From Homarus americanus (taxonomy: Eukaryota > Arthropoda > Malacostraca > Decapoda > Nephropidae), in the NCBI RefSeq assembly GCF_018991925.1, contig NW_024735410.1, positions 1-64,000 of the forward strand: 64,000 bases of DNA, in the 5' to 3' direction. Below, piece by piece: positions 1-12,452 of the stretch. The notes beneath the pieces were generated by a model. That model saw only the letters and a program-made list of their open reading frames with translations, made no database searches and had not been told where the DNA came from. The translations under genes were made by a program, and so were the position numbers. Position 1 is the stretch's first letter. Each line of letters starts with the position of its first letter.

Positions 1-640
1 TTGGGACATGCATTTACTTTGGTATATAGTGTAACATAAGTAATGCAATGTGTATTTATTTCGTCGTAATTAATAAGATGTTCGGTTACCAAATGTAGTA
101 GGATCAATATGCCACAGAGCCACTCATACCAACCCTCCGGACATAACGAGTTGCATGTAGCATTTGATGTCATCGGACCCATCCTGGCAGATACTTTTTG
201 AGATGCTGTACAGTACAATCGGGGTCAAAAGTTTACTCTTTCACAAATTGAAGCAGTAACGACCACAGATGAGATAAAACATCATACCCACACCGAACGA
301 CAGTTTGGACACTCATTCCGGTGACTCAGCTTCACCACGGCAGCAAACTTTTGTTCGTGACTACAGGAGAATAGTTGAGAATTTACGTATCATACGAGGG
401 AAATCGACTATTGGGCTTCATGCAACCAAATCAGCGTGAGTGATAGGAGGAAAATATTCGTGAAGATTAAGTGAAAACTACTGAACGTATTCATGAATGT
501 TTTATTTAGTCTTTGCTCTGAGTCTGCCTATCTCTATGTCGTTGTGCAATATTTGGAGAATAAACTCGTGATATGAATTACAAAATAAAACTTGTATTTG
601 AAGTGAAGATTTCTATTATTTATGTAATCGTATACTGTAG
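1..640. other. Spacer, no recognisable feature
   Basis: AT-rich unique-looking DNA. No ORF with recognisable similarity, no RNA gene and no clear repeat was seen on either strand. Confidence 0.5.
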
Positions 641-649
641 TTCATTCTC

Positions 650-1085
650 GCCCTGCACCAGCATTGACCCCTACACTCTCCTCCTGTTCCATCATGATCT
701 CTTTGGCCCCAACACTCCCGCAACAACATGACCTCTCTGTCCCTACACCATGACCCCTCTGTTCCTCGCCCTACACCAACATGACCCTTACATTCTCCCC
801 CACACTAACATGACCCCTCTGTTCCCTCGCCCTGCACCAACATGACCCTTACATTCTCCCCACACTAACATGATCTCTGTGACCCCTACACCACCACGAC
901 CTTTGTCACCCCTACACTTCCATCTGCAATAACATGACCTCTCTGACCCCTACACTCCACCCTACACCATCATGACCTTCACCCTTACACTTCCCCACTA
1001 CACCAACATGACCCTCTCACCCCTACACCAACATGATCTGTCCGGACCCTACACTACCCCTGCAACAACATTGCCCTCATGCAAG
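650..1085. repeat. Degenerate minisatellite, ACATGACC / CCTACAC motif
   Basis: The words ACATGACC, CCTACACCA and CTCTGACCCC recur irregularly about a dozen times with spacings of roughly 25 to 45 bases. The tract is cytosine-rich on the + strand and has no long ORF. It reads as an old, diverged tandem array. Confidence 0.7.
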
Positions 1086-2448
1086 ACGCTGCCCGACCTC
1101 TGATAATTATAGACTATCGTTCAGTCAGAATAACAACACTTTTCAAAACCTACTGAGAGATATATTTTTTTATAGCTGCTGCTGTGAAAATATTTGAGCT
1201 GCGTCGGTCGCTGCCACAAAGTTCAGTGGTACATATGATGCGGCAAAACAGACGGGATTTTATTGAGGAAGAATGTCCACCACCGGTCCCTGACGTGCTT
1301 CGAATAGTTTCTTGGAGATGCATAGCTCTGTCAGTCCTCCCGCACTGGCGGCTATTAAAGGGATTTTTTACGTTTTTTGTTTTGTTTTGAGGGAGGAAAG
1401 ATTATATACTGTATCCATCACTACCGATATTTCTAACGTTTACAAGAGTTGTTTCCCGGTAATCTTGCAGATGTACTGTGGAAGGTGTTGATGAACCTAT
1501 ACTGATACACGACAAAGTATGTGATCAATATATATATATACGAGTAACATCAGTGTGAAGCATGAAGGTTTATTTCTTTTGGTTTATATTTTTTGAGTGA
1601 GGCAGTTGTAGAGAAGGAAATATGAAAGTAAAATAAACAAAATATTACGGTGTCGAAGAGAGGAGAGAGAGAGAGAGAGAGTGATGGAGAGATGCGATGA
1701 GAGGGAAGAGTACCAAATAGGTGAGCTCTGACGGTGTGTGTGGAGGGTGGGGGACACTACACGGGTCACTTACCAGTACAGACAACAACAGTGCTTGACA
1801 TTAACAAAGACTATATCTTGATCATCCTATCACTTGAATCAGTTATAAACCATCAATTAAGCCTCATTTTAATTTATATTGAGCCGTGCATAATATTATC
1901 ACACCTGCATATTAATGTTTCCTAAACCTCATCAGTTTTGCTTTGAACATGTTTAATGTTTTTTGTTTTACACCATGAGTATTATTAGAGTGAAATTCGT
2001 AATCTTTCTTCAGTGATTTGCTTTTTATTGCTTTGTCTATCGCTTGGTAACTGATGACTATACTCGGTTCATTTTAGAGCACAAGGTAAATAACGACAGG
2101 AAATTCTATCATTCTAAGTTAATTCTAAACGATATTGACCGTTTTCACAACTCTGAAAAGCCAATTTTGTTTCCAAACTTGAAAGACATTTATTTAGTAT
2201 CGGATAACATTATGGGTTCTGGCTGGACGCTTTAACCCCTCAATAGTCCGTAAAGGAATTTATTCTATCTAACGGAATTTCTTACGTGTTATATCTTGTG
2301 TTGGCATGACATTTCAACCCGTGTACAGAATCACTTAACCTAACTTAACCTAACTATAACTTTACAATAGTTTCACCTTAGCATTATTGTGTTGTGTTGT
2401 GGTAAAGTAATTAGTTAGTTACTGTCTTCGAAAGTAATTATCATTAAT

Positions 2449-2480
<32 letters not shown>

Positions 2481-3980
2481 TATCACTATATTTCTTAACT
2501 TGGGGTAATTTTGTAATTTTCATAATAAATCAGGCGTCAGTGTATTTAAACTCCGGGTGCAATCAACATCTGAAATATGAAGCAACGTGGCAAGTGACTG
2601 ATGTGGGCAACACCTCCGTCACTCTAACACTTCCAACATGACAGGGAGTCCAGTTTATCTTTATCTCACATCATCACATTATACTGACACCTGTTGAGAT
2701 CATAACGTTTCGGGCCTGATCCTTCCACACCTTTTCATTTAAGGTCAGTTTTTCAATCCCGTTTCAATATCTAATACAAGAAAATGTAGGAGACGAAAGA
2801 GACGAAAAGTTAAAGACGAAATAATAGGAAACAATAAGGAAGAAGAAGAAATAATAGAACATAGGAAGAAGACGAAATAATAGAAGAATGAAGCTAAGAA
2901 GAAAGTTAATTTAAGGTTTCGCCATTTCAACTTTCCCCATTTTCATTTTATCGACAGGTGACTATAAAAACGAGAATCCTTCAGTTATTTGTCGCATCTC
3001 TTAAAATGTAGATTATTTATAGTTTATGCGTTATCGAATTTTTATCACAGCAGTAGTGTATACGCTTCTTTATCCCCTTTAACATTTAGTTATTGAAGGC
3101 ATTCTCTTCCCTGTATATAAAGGCAGGACAACAAATCTATAGTTAAAATATGTACAGCGTCTTTGTCAAAAATCACTGCCATTGTGGTATTTCCTGGAGC
3201 ATAAGGCTGCCTACAAAATTCTGAAGCTCCCTTGTCACCAGGAGACTGTAGTAACGCGGGTTGTTTCTCTTCCTCCAGAAAGAGAAGTAAATGGATCAGA
3301 ATTATGACTTCCCTTAACTTTTTCCCGAGTTCCAACACCACTTATGGACCTGGGTCATGCTACCTGAAAAGTTTGTGAAAGTTGCTAGTGAACATGAGCC
3401 TTTTTGTCGCCACTGGCTTGTAGGAGGAGTACGAGAGCCGCTTGTCTTCAGGACTAGAGGATATACTAGCATGAAACTTTGTGTGTGTGTGTGTCATTTA
3501 CTTGTAGTGGGGTAGTGTGTTAACAGTAGAATACAGGAGTGTCACATTTCCTGCTTACTAAGACTCCGCCCTCCGAATTTTTCATCCAAAAGTGTAAGTG
3601 TTCAGTTGTCAGGGATAAATATTTTCGAATATTTTTTCTTTTTATTGGGTACACCTCTACATCCTGTGTAAGGTGAAGCGCAGAAGCGTTTACAGCGCCC
3701 AACAGGAAGCATGTTAAGTTCATGCTTGCCTTTATGTCTCATGAGTCAATGGCGTAGAAGCCTGAAGAGTCAATGGTTTTATGTCATCCAGTTATTGGAA
3801 GTCCAATATCACAATAAACCAACAGCTGTGACGTCAACATTGACATTTAAGGTCAGACATAATTCCACATATGATGTACTGCAATAACACCTCTAACACA
3901 GATTATAAATAAAACCCAATAGACAAACAGACAAACAATAAGGGCACATCCTCCGCCTCCTTCCCTACCATGCGTGCTAT
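1086..3980. other. AT-rich spacer with short microsatellites
   Basis: Contains a GA tract (about 1659-1682), a short run of CCTAA-like words (about 2336-2360), an ATC/CAT trinucleotide run (about 2448-2488) and a GT tract (about 3479-3494). Short ORFs here (60-83 codons) show no recognisable domain. Nothing else is supported. Confidence 0.55.
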
Positions 3981-3984
3981 ATCA

Positions 3985-4056
3985 TGGAACCGTGGTGGAG
4001 TGGTTATCATACTACGAGATAGAATACTGATCCAGGTTCGATTGTCCTTTCAAGAG
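3985..4056 (+). mobile_element. tRNA-derived SINE-like unit (pol III A and B boxes)
   Basis: A box-A-like word, TGGTGGAGTGGTTA, at about 3993-4006 is followed about 30 bases later by GGTTCGATTG at about 4035-4044, which resembles box B. The order and spacing match an internal RNA polymerase III promoter as in a tRNA or a tRNA-derived SINE head. I could not fold a clean acceptor stem, so a functional tRNA is unlikely. The 3' end of the element is not visible. Confidence 0.5.
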
Positions 4057-4635
4057 TTACTGTAGTCCTGATATCTAATATAAGACAGTATTAATAGAAT
4101 AAACACATCATAATTGGTTCATATATATCGCGACGATTGGGTGATATTTACCTGTCTTACGTGAAACTGTACGTGAGGTGTGACGCCAAAACCACAGGTA
4201 AACACTATAAGTTCGTTCCTAAGTGTTCTATGGTGTAGTAAGCAATATTGTACTCACAGTTCTATATAATAAAACAGAAGACACGTTGAGAAAAAATAAA
4301 GTCTATGAGTTATAGTTAGTAACACGCTAAAGGTTTACAAACAAATCACAATGTAAACTCCTCACTGGTTCACAAATATCGACATATCCATAAATAAATA
4401 CGTGACCGACCACAAAAGATTTTCAGCTCTGCAGGGATTAAAATTAACATTACTCCTCGACTTATATGAAATTAGTTACGTCCCAGTAATACGGTATGTA
4501 TGTCCACCTGGTGTCCGGGTTGTTAATGTGATGCAGCGTGAGTACATCGCTCTTCCGTGCCCGCCTCACACCACAGTGGGTCATCACCCCCACCACAGAC
4601 TAGATACTGTAGTAAGGATCAGCTACACTTATCAT
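4057..4635. other. AT-rich spacer
   Basis: No gene or repeat recognised. A 91-codon ORF beginning at 4402 shows no domain and overlaps the start of the next tandem array, so it is treated as chance. Confidence 0.5.
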
Positions 4636-4862
4636 GTTCAACAGGGAGGATATACCATCTGCATGTGTCAGATTTAACAGGGAGAATTACCAGCTGCACG
4701 TGTCAGGTTTAACAGGAGAATTACCAGCTGCACGTGTCAGGTTTAACAGGGAGAATATACCAGCTGCACGTGTCAGGTTTAACAGGAGAATTACCAGCTG
4801 CACGTGTCAGGTTTAACAGGGAGAATATACCAGCTGCACGTGTCAGGTTCAACAGGGAGAAT
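4636..4862. repeat. Minisatellite, 34-36 bp unit, about 6 copies
   Basis: The unit contains AACAGGGAGAAT followed by ACCAGCTGCACGTGTCAGGT. Copies differ by presence of an extra ATA and by one G in the GGGA run, giving alternating unit lengths. The CAGCTG and CACGTG words are E-box-like palindromes repeated in phase, which may be only a property of the unit. Confidence 0.9.
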
Positions 4863-5172
4863 GCCCGTACCCAGTAACTAGGAAGTGATCAAGAAGTCTC
4901 GAGAAATAATGTTTTGTCTCTGCTCGCTCACAATACCTACGTCCCTGACCGACAAAGCGAAATTACTTTACCTCCTGAGGGAGATAAATAAGTGTTTTAA
5001 TCGCGAAGGAGTGACTTACTGTAGCAGGTAAATATAATCCTAATACACAAGTGCTTCAGGAAGAGATATTACCAGGTGTTGCTTCGTTTTACGTTAGTTT
5101 AATATTTTATTTTATCAGATTAATAATAATAGTTTGTTATCGTTTTTGCGTATTTATTATGCTATCCTTCCC

Positions 5173-5174
<2 letters not shown>

Positions 5175-5229
<55 letters not shown>
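5175..5229. repeat. (CA)n microsatellite
   Basis: Uninterrupted CA dinucleotide run of about 55 bases. Confidence 0.97.
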
Positions 5230-5234
<5 letters not shown>

Positions 5235-5796
5235 ATGACATACTCAGAACACAATACATGTTATATATATATATCCTTTCTTGTAAGTTAACGACCATCT
5301 TGTAACTCGTCTGGTACAAAGGTCTTACTAAAACCTTCTTTCAACCTCGACCTTAACACCTGTCTTTCTAATTAACCATTATTTCAACACCTGTTTCCTC
5401 CATAAACCACAACACCTGTATTTTTCCAAGAACCACAACACCCTTATGAGACACAACCACACCTGTGTCTCCCCGAAGAGCCACTACCTCAACACATGGG
5501 TATACCTGTATTTTAAAATGACTGTTTAGTGCTTTCACCAAGTCGACGTCGGTACCATTAGAAGATTACGTGCAGGAACACTAAGAGAATATAATACCTT
5601 TGCAAAACTTCCAACGTAATCTTCTGAGTGAAGTTGGAAATGGCGGTAAGAAAAATAACATGGACAAAATTCAGGTAAATAAATAATTCAATGAGGTCCA
5701 ATTGTTGCAGGCGAGAACCTCAGTGTAATAAGGGCATAATTCAAGGGTTTTTTAGGTTTTATATTAAAAATCACGCATATTATACACATGTAAACT

Positions 5797-5799
<3 letters not shown>
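5230..5799. other. Spacer with loosely repeated CACAACACCTGT words
   Basis: Between about 5340 and 5500 the word ACAACACCTGT or close variants recurs several times (AACACCTGTCTT, AACACCTGTTTC, AACACCTGTATT), suggesting a very degenerate tandem. No coding evidence. Confidence 0.45.
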
Positions 5800-5883
<84 letters not shown>

Positions 5884-5886
5884 GCG
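5800..5886. repeat. (CA)n microsatellite ending in (CG)n
   Basis: CA run of about 80 bases finishing in CGCGCGC. The ORFs on both strands through it are poly-(Thr-His) or poly-(Val-Cys) artefacts. Confidence 0.97.
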
Positions 5887-6794
5887 CAGGAAACACTAAA
5901 CGTAATTATTATTTTTTTAAACGGTAATATACTGTATTTTAGTAGGAAGCAAACCAAAAGATGTTTATTATCCAAGAAAGTTAAATAAATAAGAGGAACG
6001 TGAGACACGAGGCGAGAGGTGAGATGCTGCTGGAGGTTGAAAATACACCTTTGATACCTGTGCTTATTGCTGAAGACCAGGTAAAATGAGGTGGTTAATG
6101 ACCCACACGATGGTAACCAGGTAGAACTATGTATTACCTGAGCTGAAGTAAATTGTTCAGCGTTAACAAAATGAAATATTAAATGTGGTGTCCCTGTAGT
6201 GAAGGGTTAAATAATTAATTGGTATTTGAGTGCTTTTCTAAGGATAATCATTGGATTAAAGTATGAGAATATAATTTATGTTTTTTGAATAGAGATGAAT
6301 TTTCTGTTTTACTGATTTACCTTAAATATTAGTTGACATATGATAACATTTGATACATTTAAGACTTTGCTTACTTTAAAATAACAACATTGTCCTTATA
6401 TCACAGGTTAGATAAATAAAGGTTATATTATTAAAGATGTCATTCCTTTATAGTTTATATCATGATTGTCTACATTATCATCCCTATACACACCAGTTGC
6501 AATTACAAAATTATATATACATACAATTAATCAATATTCAGTAATTATTCCTATAACTCACCCAAAAAAAAAAATATCCTATTCCAAGGATATCGAATTT
6601 TCTTCCTCATCTCACACATACAGTATACTGCGCTGTAGAGAACCCTTCAGTAAGACTTCTTTCTGAGAGGGACGACCCTGTGCACCATCCCGAGGAGCAG
6701 GGGACTTCGGCCTGCACACCAAACACAACATCAGAGACGGAGCTGTGTCTGTTGGCTCAAGAACCAGAGTCACTATCTCACATTTCGGGGCACA
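5887..6794. other. AT-rich spacer
   Basis: No gene seen. A 35-40 base segment around 6169-6205 resembles one at about 35,648-35,685 (shared words AATATTAAA, GTCCC, GTAGTGAAG, GGTTAAA), so it may be a small dispersed repeat. Confidence 0.5.
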
Positions 6795-7156
6795 GGGATG
6801 ATGATGTAGGAGGGTGAGAGAGGAGGGGCGTGGGAGGGCATGGTGGAAGGGCAGGAAGGAAGGGCAGGAGGAGGGATAAGGAGAGCGGTAGGTGGAAGAT
6901 GGAAGAAAAGAGATAGGCAGGACGATCGGGGAGAAAGGGTAAGGAGGAAGGTTATGGAGGAGGGGCAGGAGGGGGGCAGGAGTAGGGGCAGGGTGGAAGA
7001 TGATGGAAGGTCAGGGAGAAATGGCAAGGAAGAAGGGCATGAAAAGGCATGAAGGAAGGCATAGAGGAAGGGCATGGAGGAGGTACAGGGAGGAGGGGCA
7101 GGAGGGAGAGGAGGATCAGGAAGGAAGGGCAGGGAGGAGGGAAGGAGGCGACGTAA
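6795..7156. repeat. Purine-rich GGA/AGGGCAGG degenerate tandem
   Basis: The + strand is nearly all purine, with AGGAAGG, GGGCAGG and GGAGGAGGG words recurring at irregular spacing. The strong strand asymmetry opens ORFs in several frames rich in Arg, Glu and Gly. These are composition artefacts, not genes. Confidence 0.85.
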
Positions 7157-8440
7157 AGAAGACAGAGTTAGAAAATCAAGGTTGGTTCATAATCACACAC
7201 ATACCAGTAACCTTATTACTCAATGTCTTTTTCCAATTCAGTCTTGTTTACAACATTCTCAAGTACCTGTACCAACTTCCTCCCACAAAGATACAGCCCT
7301 ATTTTTTTCACATTTAAGCTCTATACCTTCTCATCCTTAACTACCAGGTCAAGTTCCTTCATCCTGGTAGTGTTGGTATGTGACTTGCTACCTGACTGGT
7401 ATTTCTGTAGGTATCCCGAGAATTTTTTTAATTTATGAGTGAATAAGGACAGGTATATATTTTACCGTTTGTTGTATAGACATGTTGTCATCTATTACTT
7501 TTTTCTTAATACAACAACTGAATTACATATTGTACACCCATCCTCCAGGTGCCTTCGGAGCTCGTGTCCTGTGGTAGGTAGAACACTAATGAGAAAGAGT
7601 TTGTTGATAAAGATGAACGTCATTATTAAAGGATATAATCTGTATAATTAACATAAGGATATTTGTACCGAAGGATTGTACTATGAAACAAAATTATAGA
7701 AAAGGGGTGAGGTAGAAAAACACGCAAACAGATAGACAGGCAGACCTATAGATAGATAGATAGATAGACAGATAGACAGACAAACAAATAGATATACAGA
7801 CAAGCACACATTGTTCCTCAGATGCATCTCATCGTAGTGTGAAAACCCAATTTGTGTGAATAAAAATGTCTTCACCCCCGGAGACTCTGGGTACTGTTCC
7901 TGCCCATTAAGCTGGTAATGGAGTGTAGATGACAAATGGATAGTTTGATGGAAAAATGCTTCTATATTACTTTCTTACAAAACTCCGTAGAGAAAAGAAT
8001 CGACTTGAAACGACTGCGGTTCAGTATTAACGCGTCGCTCGTAAACGTCTTGGGTATAATTTATAAGAATATATATTTTGTATTATGTTACGGTATAATA
8101 TATCGTCACATTATTTATATTTGATGGTCATTCTTGCCTACTAGAGTGATATACATAGGGCGCCGGAGTATTAATTAATTTTCAATATTTCTACATGAGG
8201 TAATTTTCTTGATGCACTTCCACAAGTTTTAAGTAGACGAGGATTTCTTTATATTAAGTTGAATGATGTTCTGAAGGCACAGTTTACCGTCTTTATCCAC
8301 AGGTCAAGGTTTAACACGAGCACAATACAGGTATGAGAGTCTGTGTACCGGAGATACATGGCCGAGTGTCTCTGAGTTTACCTGTTGCAGTCAAAATTAC
8401 CAGAGGGTGATTTGAACTGCCATGAGGTGAAGGATTAAAT
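7157..8440. other. AT-rich spacer with GATA/GACA microsatellite
   Basis: A GATA/GACA tract lies at about 7748-7800. No domain is recognisable in the short ORFs here, and nothing else was seen. Confidence 0.55.
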
Positions 8441-8442
8441 AC

Positions 8443-8477
8443 TAACCTAACCTAACCTAACATAACCTAACCTAACC
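8443..8477. repeat. Interstitial (CCTAA)n telomere-like tract
   Basis: About six CCTAA units with one CATAA variant. (TTAGG)n/(CCTAA)n is the ancestral arthropod telomere repeat. A run this short in an internal position is an interstitial motif, not a chromosome end. Confidence 0.75.
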
Positions 8478-8687
8478 AGAGGAACACACACGAATATGCA
8501 AACCAAAGGAATAGGAGAAGAAGATGAAAAAAAACCTCTTTCCTCCCCAACTAAAAAATTAAATTATTTTTCCAGGATATTAATTTTATGGACTCGAGAA
8601 ATAATAGAACCCTACAGGCTTCACCCTCGCTGTTAATATAGAGTACAATAAAGGAAGACGCCGGAACTTCTGTAATCCTCCAAATTG

Positions 8688-11600
8688 GTAGAGGAAGGAA
8701 GAACAACCAACAAGGGTGACTGGTAACTATTAGGAAGGAAGAACTAACAAGGTGACTGGTAACATTAGGAAGGAAGAACTAACAAGGGTGACTGGTAACT
8801 GTTAGAAGGAAGAACTAACAAGGGTGACTGGTAACTATTAGGAAGGAAGAACAACCAACAAGGGTGACTGGTAACTGTTAGGAAGGAAGAACTAACAAGG
8901 GTGACTGGTAACTATTAGGAAGGAAGAACAACCAACAAGGGTGACTGGTAACTGTTAGGAAGGAAGAACAAACAAGGGTGACTGGTAACTAGAAGGAAGA
9001 ACTAACAAGGGTGACTGGTAACTATTAGAAGGAAGAACTAACAAGGGTGACTGGTAACTAGGAAGGAAGAACTAACAAGGGTGACTGGTAACTGTTAGGA
9101 AGGAAGAACTAACAAGGGTGACTGGTAACTATTAGGAAGGAAGAACTAACAAGGGTGACTGGTAACTATTAGAAGGAAGAACAACCAACAAGGGTGACTG
9201 GTAACTATTAGAAGGAAGAACTAACAAGGGTGACTGGTAACTATTAGGAAGGAAGAACTAACAAGGGTGACTGGTAACTATTAGAAGGAAGAACTAACAA
9301 GGGTGACTGGTAACTATTAGGAAGGAAGAACTAACAAGGGTGACTGGTAACTATTAGGGAAGAAGAACTAACAAGGGTGACTGGTAACTGTTAGGAAGGA
9401 AGAACTAACAAGGGTGACTGGTAACTATTAGGAAGGAAGAACTAACAAGGGTGACTGGTAACTATTAGGAAGGAAGAACTAACAAGGGTGACTGTAACTG
9501 TTAGGAAGGAAGAACTAACAAGGGTGACTGGTAACTATTAGGAAGGAAGAACTAACAAGGGTGACTGGTAACTGTTAGAAGGAAGAACTAACAAGGGTGA
9601 CTGGTAACTATTAGAAGGAAGAACTAACAAGGGTGACTGGTAACTATTAGAAGGAAGAACTAACAAGGTGACTGGTAACTATTAGGAAGGAAGAACTAAC
9701 AAGGGTGACTGGTAACTGTTAGGAAGGAAGAACTAAAAAAGGTGACTGGTAACTATTAGGAAGGAAGAACAACAAGGGTGACTGGTAACTATTAGGAAGG
9801 AAGAACAACCAACAAGGGTGACTGGTAACTATTAGGAAGGAAGAACAACCAACAAGGGTGACTGGTAACTATTAGGAAGGAAGAACAACCAACAAGGTGA
9901 CTGGTAACTATTAGGAAGGAAGAACTAACAAGGGTGACTGGTAACTATTGGAAGGAAGAACTAACAAAGGTGACTGGTAACTATTAGGAAGGAAGAACAA
10001 CCAACAAGGGTGACTGGTAACTGTTAGGAAGGAAGAACAACAACAAGGTGACTGGTAACTATTAGGAAGGAAGAACTAACAAGGGTGACTGGTAACTATT
10101 GGAGAAGAACAACCAACAAGGGTGCTGGTAACTATTAGGAAGGAAGAACAACCAACAAGGGTGACTGGTAACTATTAGGAAGGAAGAACAACCAACAAGG
10201 GTGACTGGTAACTATTAGGAAGGAGAACTAACAAGGGTGACTGGTAACTGTTAGGAAGGAAGAACTAACAAAAAGGTGACTGGTAACTATTAGGAAGGAA
10301 GAACAACCAACAAGGGTGACTGGTAACTGTTAGGAAGGAAGAACTAACAACAAGGTGACTGGTAACTATTAGGAAGGAAGAACAACTAACAAGGGTGACT
10401 GGTAACTGTTAGGAAGGAAGAACTAACAACAAGGTGACTGGTAACTATTAGGAAGGAGAAAACTAACAAGGGTGACTGGTAACTGTTAGGAAGGAAGAAC
10501 TAACAAGGTGACTGGTAACTATTAGGAAGGAAGAACTAACAAGGTGACTGGTAATAGAAGGAAGAACTAACAAGTGACTGTAACTATAGAAGGAAGACAA
10601 CAAGTGACTGGTAACTGTTAGGAAGGAAGAACTAACAAGGGTGACTGGTAACTATAGGAAGGAAGAACTAACAAGGTGACTGGTAACTGTTAGGAAGGAA
10701 GAACTCAACAAGGTGACTGGTAACAATGGAAGGAAGAACTAACAAGGGTGACTGGTAACTGTTAGGAAGGAAGAACACAGGTGACTGTAACTATTGAAAG
10801 AACAACCAACAAGGGTGACTGAACTTAGGAAGGAAGAACAACTAACAAGGTGACTGGTAACTATTGAAGGAAGAACACAACAAGGTGACTGGTAACTATT
10901 AGGAAGAGAACTAACAAGGGTGACTGGTAACTGTTAGGAAGGAAGAACTAACAAGGGTGACTGGTAACTATTAGAAGGAAGAACTAACAAGGTGACTGGT
11001 AACTACTAACAAGGGTGACTGGTAACTGTTAGGAAGGAAGAACTGCCAACAAGGTGACTGGTAACTATTAGGAAGGAAGAACTAACAAGGGGGACTGGTA
11101 ACTGTTAGGAAGGAAGAACAACTAACAAGGGTGACTGGTAACTATTAGGAAGGAAGAACTAACAAGGGTGACTGGTAACTGTTAGGAAGGAAGAACAGCC
11201 AACTAGGTGACTGGTAACTATTAGGAAGGTAGAACAACCAACAAGGGTGACTGGTAACTATTAGGAAGGAAGAACAACTAACAAGGGTGACTGGTAACTG
11301 TTAGGAAGGAAGAACTAACAACAAGGTGACTGGTAACTATTAGGAAGGAAGAACTAACAAGGGTGACTGGTAACTGTTAGGAAGGAAGAACTAACAAGGG
11401 TGACTGGTAACTATTAGGAAGGAAGAACTAACAAGGGTGACTGGTAACTGTTAGGAAGGAAGAACTAACAAGGGTGACTGGTAACTATTAGAAGGAAGAA
11501 CTAACAAGGGTGACTGGTAACTATTAGGAAGGAAGAACTAACAAGGGTGACTGGTAACTGTTAGAAGGAAGAACTAACAAGGGTGACTGGTAACTATTAG

Positions 11601-12452
11601 GAAGGAAGAACTAACAAGGGTGACTGGTAACTGTTAGGAAGGAAGAACTAACAAGGGTGACTGGTAACTATTAGGAAGGAAGAACTAACAAGGGTGACTG
11701 GTAACTATTAGGAAGGAAGAACAACCAACAAGGGTGACTGGTAACTATTAGGAAGGAAGAACAACCAACAAGGGTGACTGGTAACTATTAGGAAGGAAGA
11801 ACAACCAACAAGGGTGACTGGTAACTATTAGGAAGGAAGAACTAACAAGGGTGACTGGTAACTATTAGGAAGGAAGAACAACTAACAAGGGGTAACTGTT
11901 AGGAAGGAAGAACTGACTGGTAACTATTAGGAAGGAAGAACTAACAAGGGTGACTGGAAACTGTTAGGAAGGAAGAACTGCCAACAAGGTGACTGGTAAC
12001 TATTAGGAAGGAAGAACTAACAAGGGGACTGGTAACTGTTAGGAAGGAAGAACTAACAAGGGTGACTGGTAACTATTAGGAAGGAAGAACTAACAAGGGT
12101 GACTGGTAACTGTTAGGAAGGAAGAACTAACAAGGGTGACTGGTAACTATTAGGAAGGAAGAACTAACAAGGGTGACTGGTAACTGTTAGGAAGGAAGAA
12201 CTAACAAGGGTGACTGGTAACTATTAGGAAGGAAGAACTAACAAGGGTGACTGGTAACTGTTAGGAAGGAAGAACTGCCAACAAGGTGACTGGTAACTAT
12301 TAGGAAGGAAGAACTAACAAGGGTGACTGGTAACTGTTAGGAAGGAAGAACAGCCAACTAGGTGACTGGTAACTATTAGGAAGGTAGAACTAACAAGGGT
12401 GACTGGTAACTGTTAGGAAGGAAGAACAACCAACAAGGTGACTGGTAACTGT
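8688..12452. repeat. Large minisatellite, 37-40 bp unit, about 100 copies
   Basis: The unit reads AGGAAGGAAGAA, CTAACAAGG, GTGACTGGTAACT, then ATT or GTT, basic length 37 bases. A longer variant has AACAACCAACAAGG in the middle (40 bases); shorter ones lose an A or G in the GGAAGG run. In the distal third (about 11,290-12,430) ATT-type and GTT-type units alternate for long stretches, giving a ~74 bp higher-order dimer. Every frame contains stops, so it is non-coding. About 10,530-10,880 is unusually rich in one- to three-base deletions. Copy number is my estimate from length divided by unit. Confidence 0.97.

Noticed and set aside
2044..2235. 63-codon ORF with non-repetitive composition
   Set aside because: No recognisable domain, no splice context and a length expected by chance in AT-rich DNA.
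8688..12452. CRISPR-like array of regularly spaced repeats
   Set aside because: Repeats are directly abutting, with no unique spacers, and the sequence context is animal nuclear DNA.
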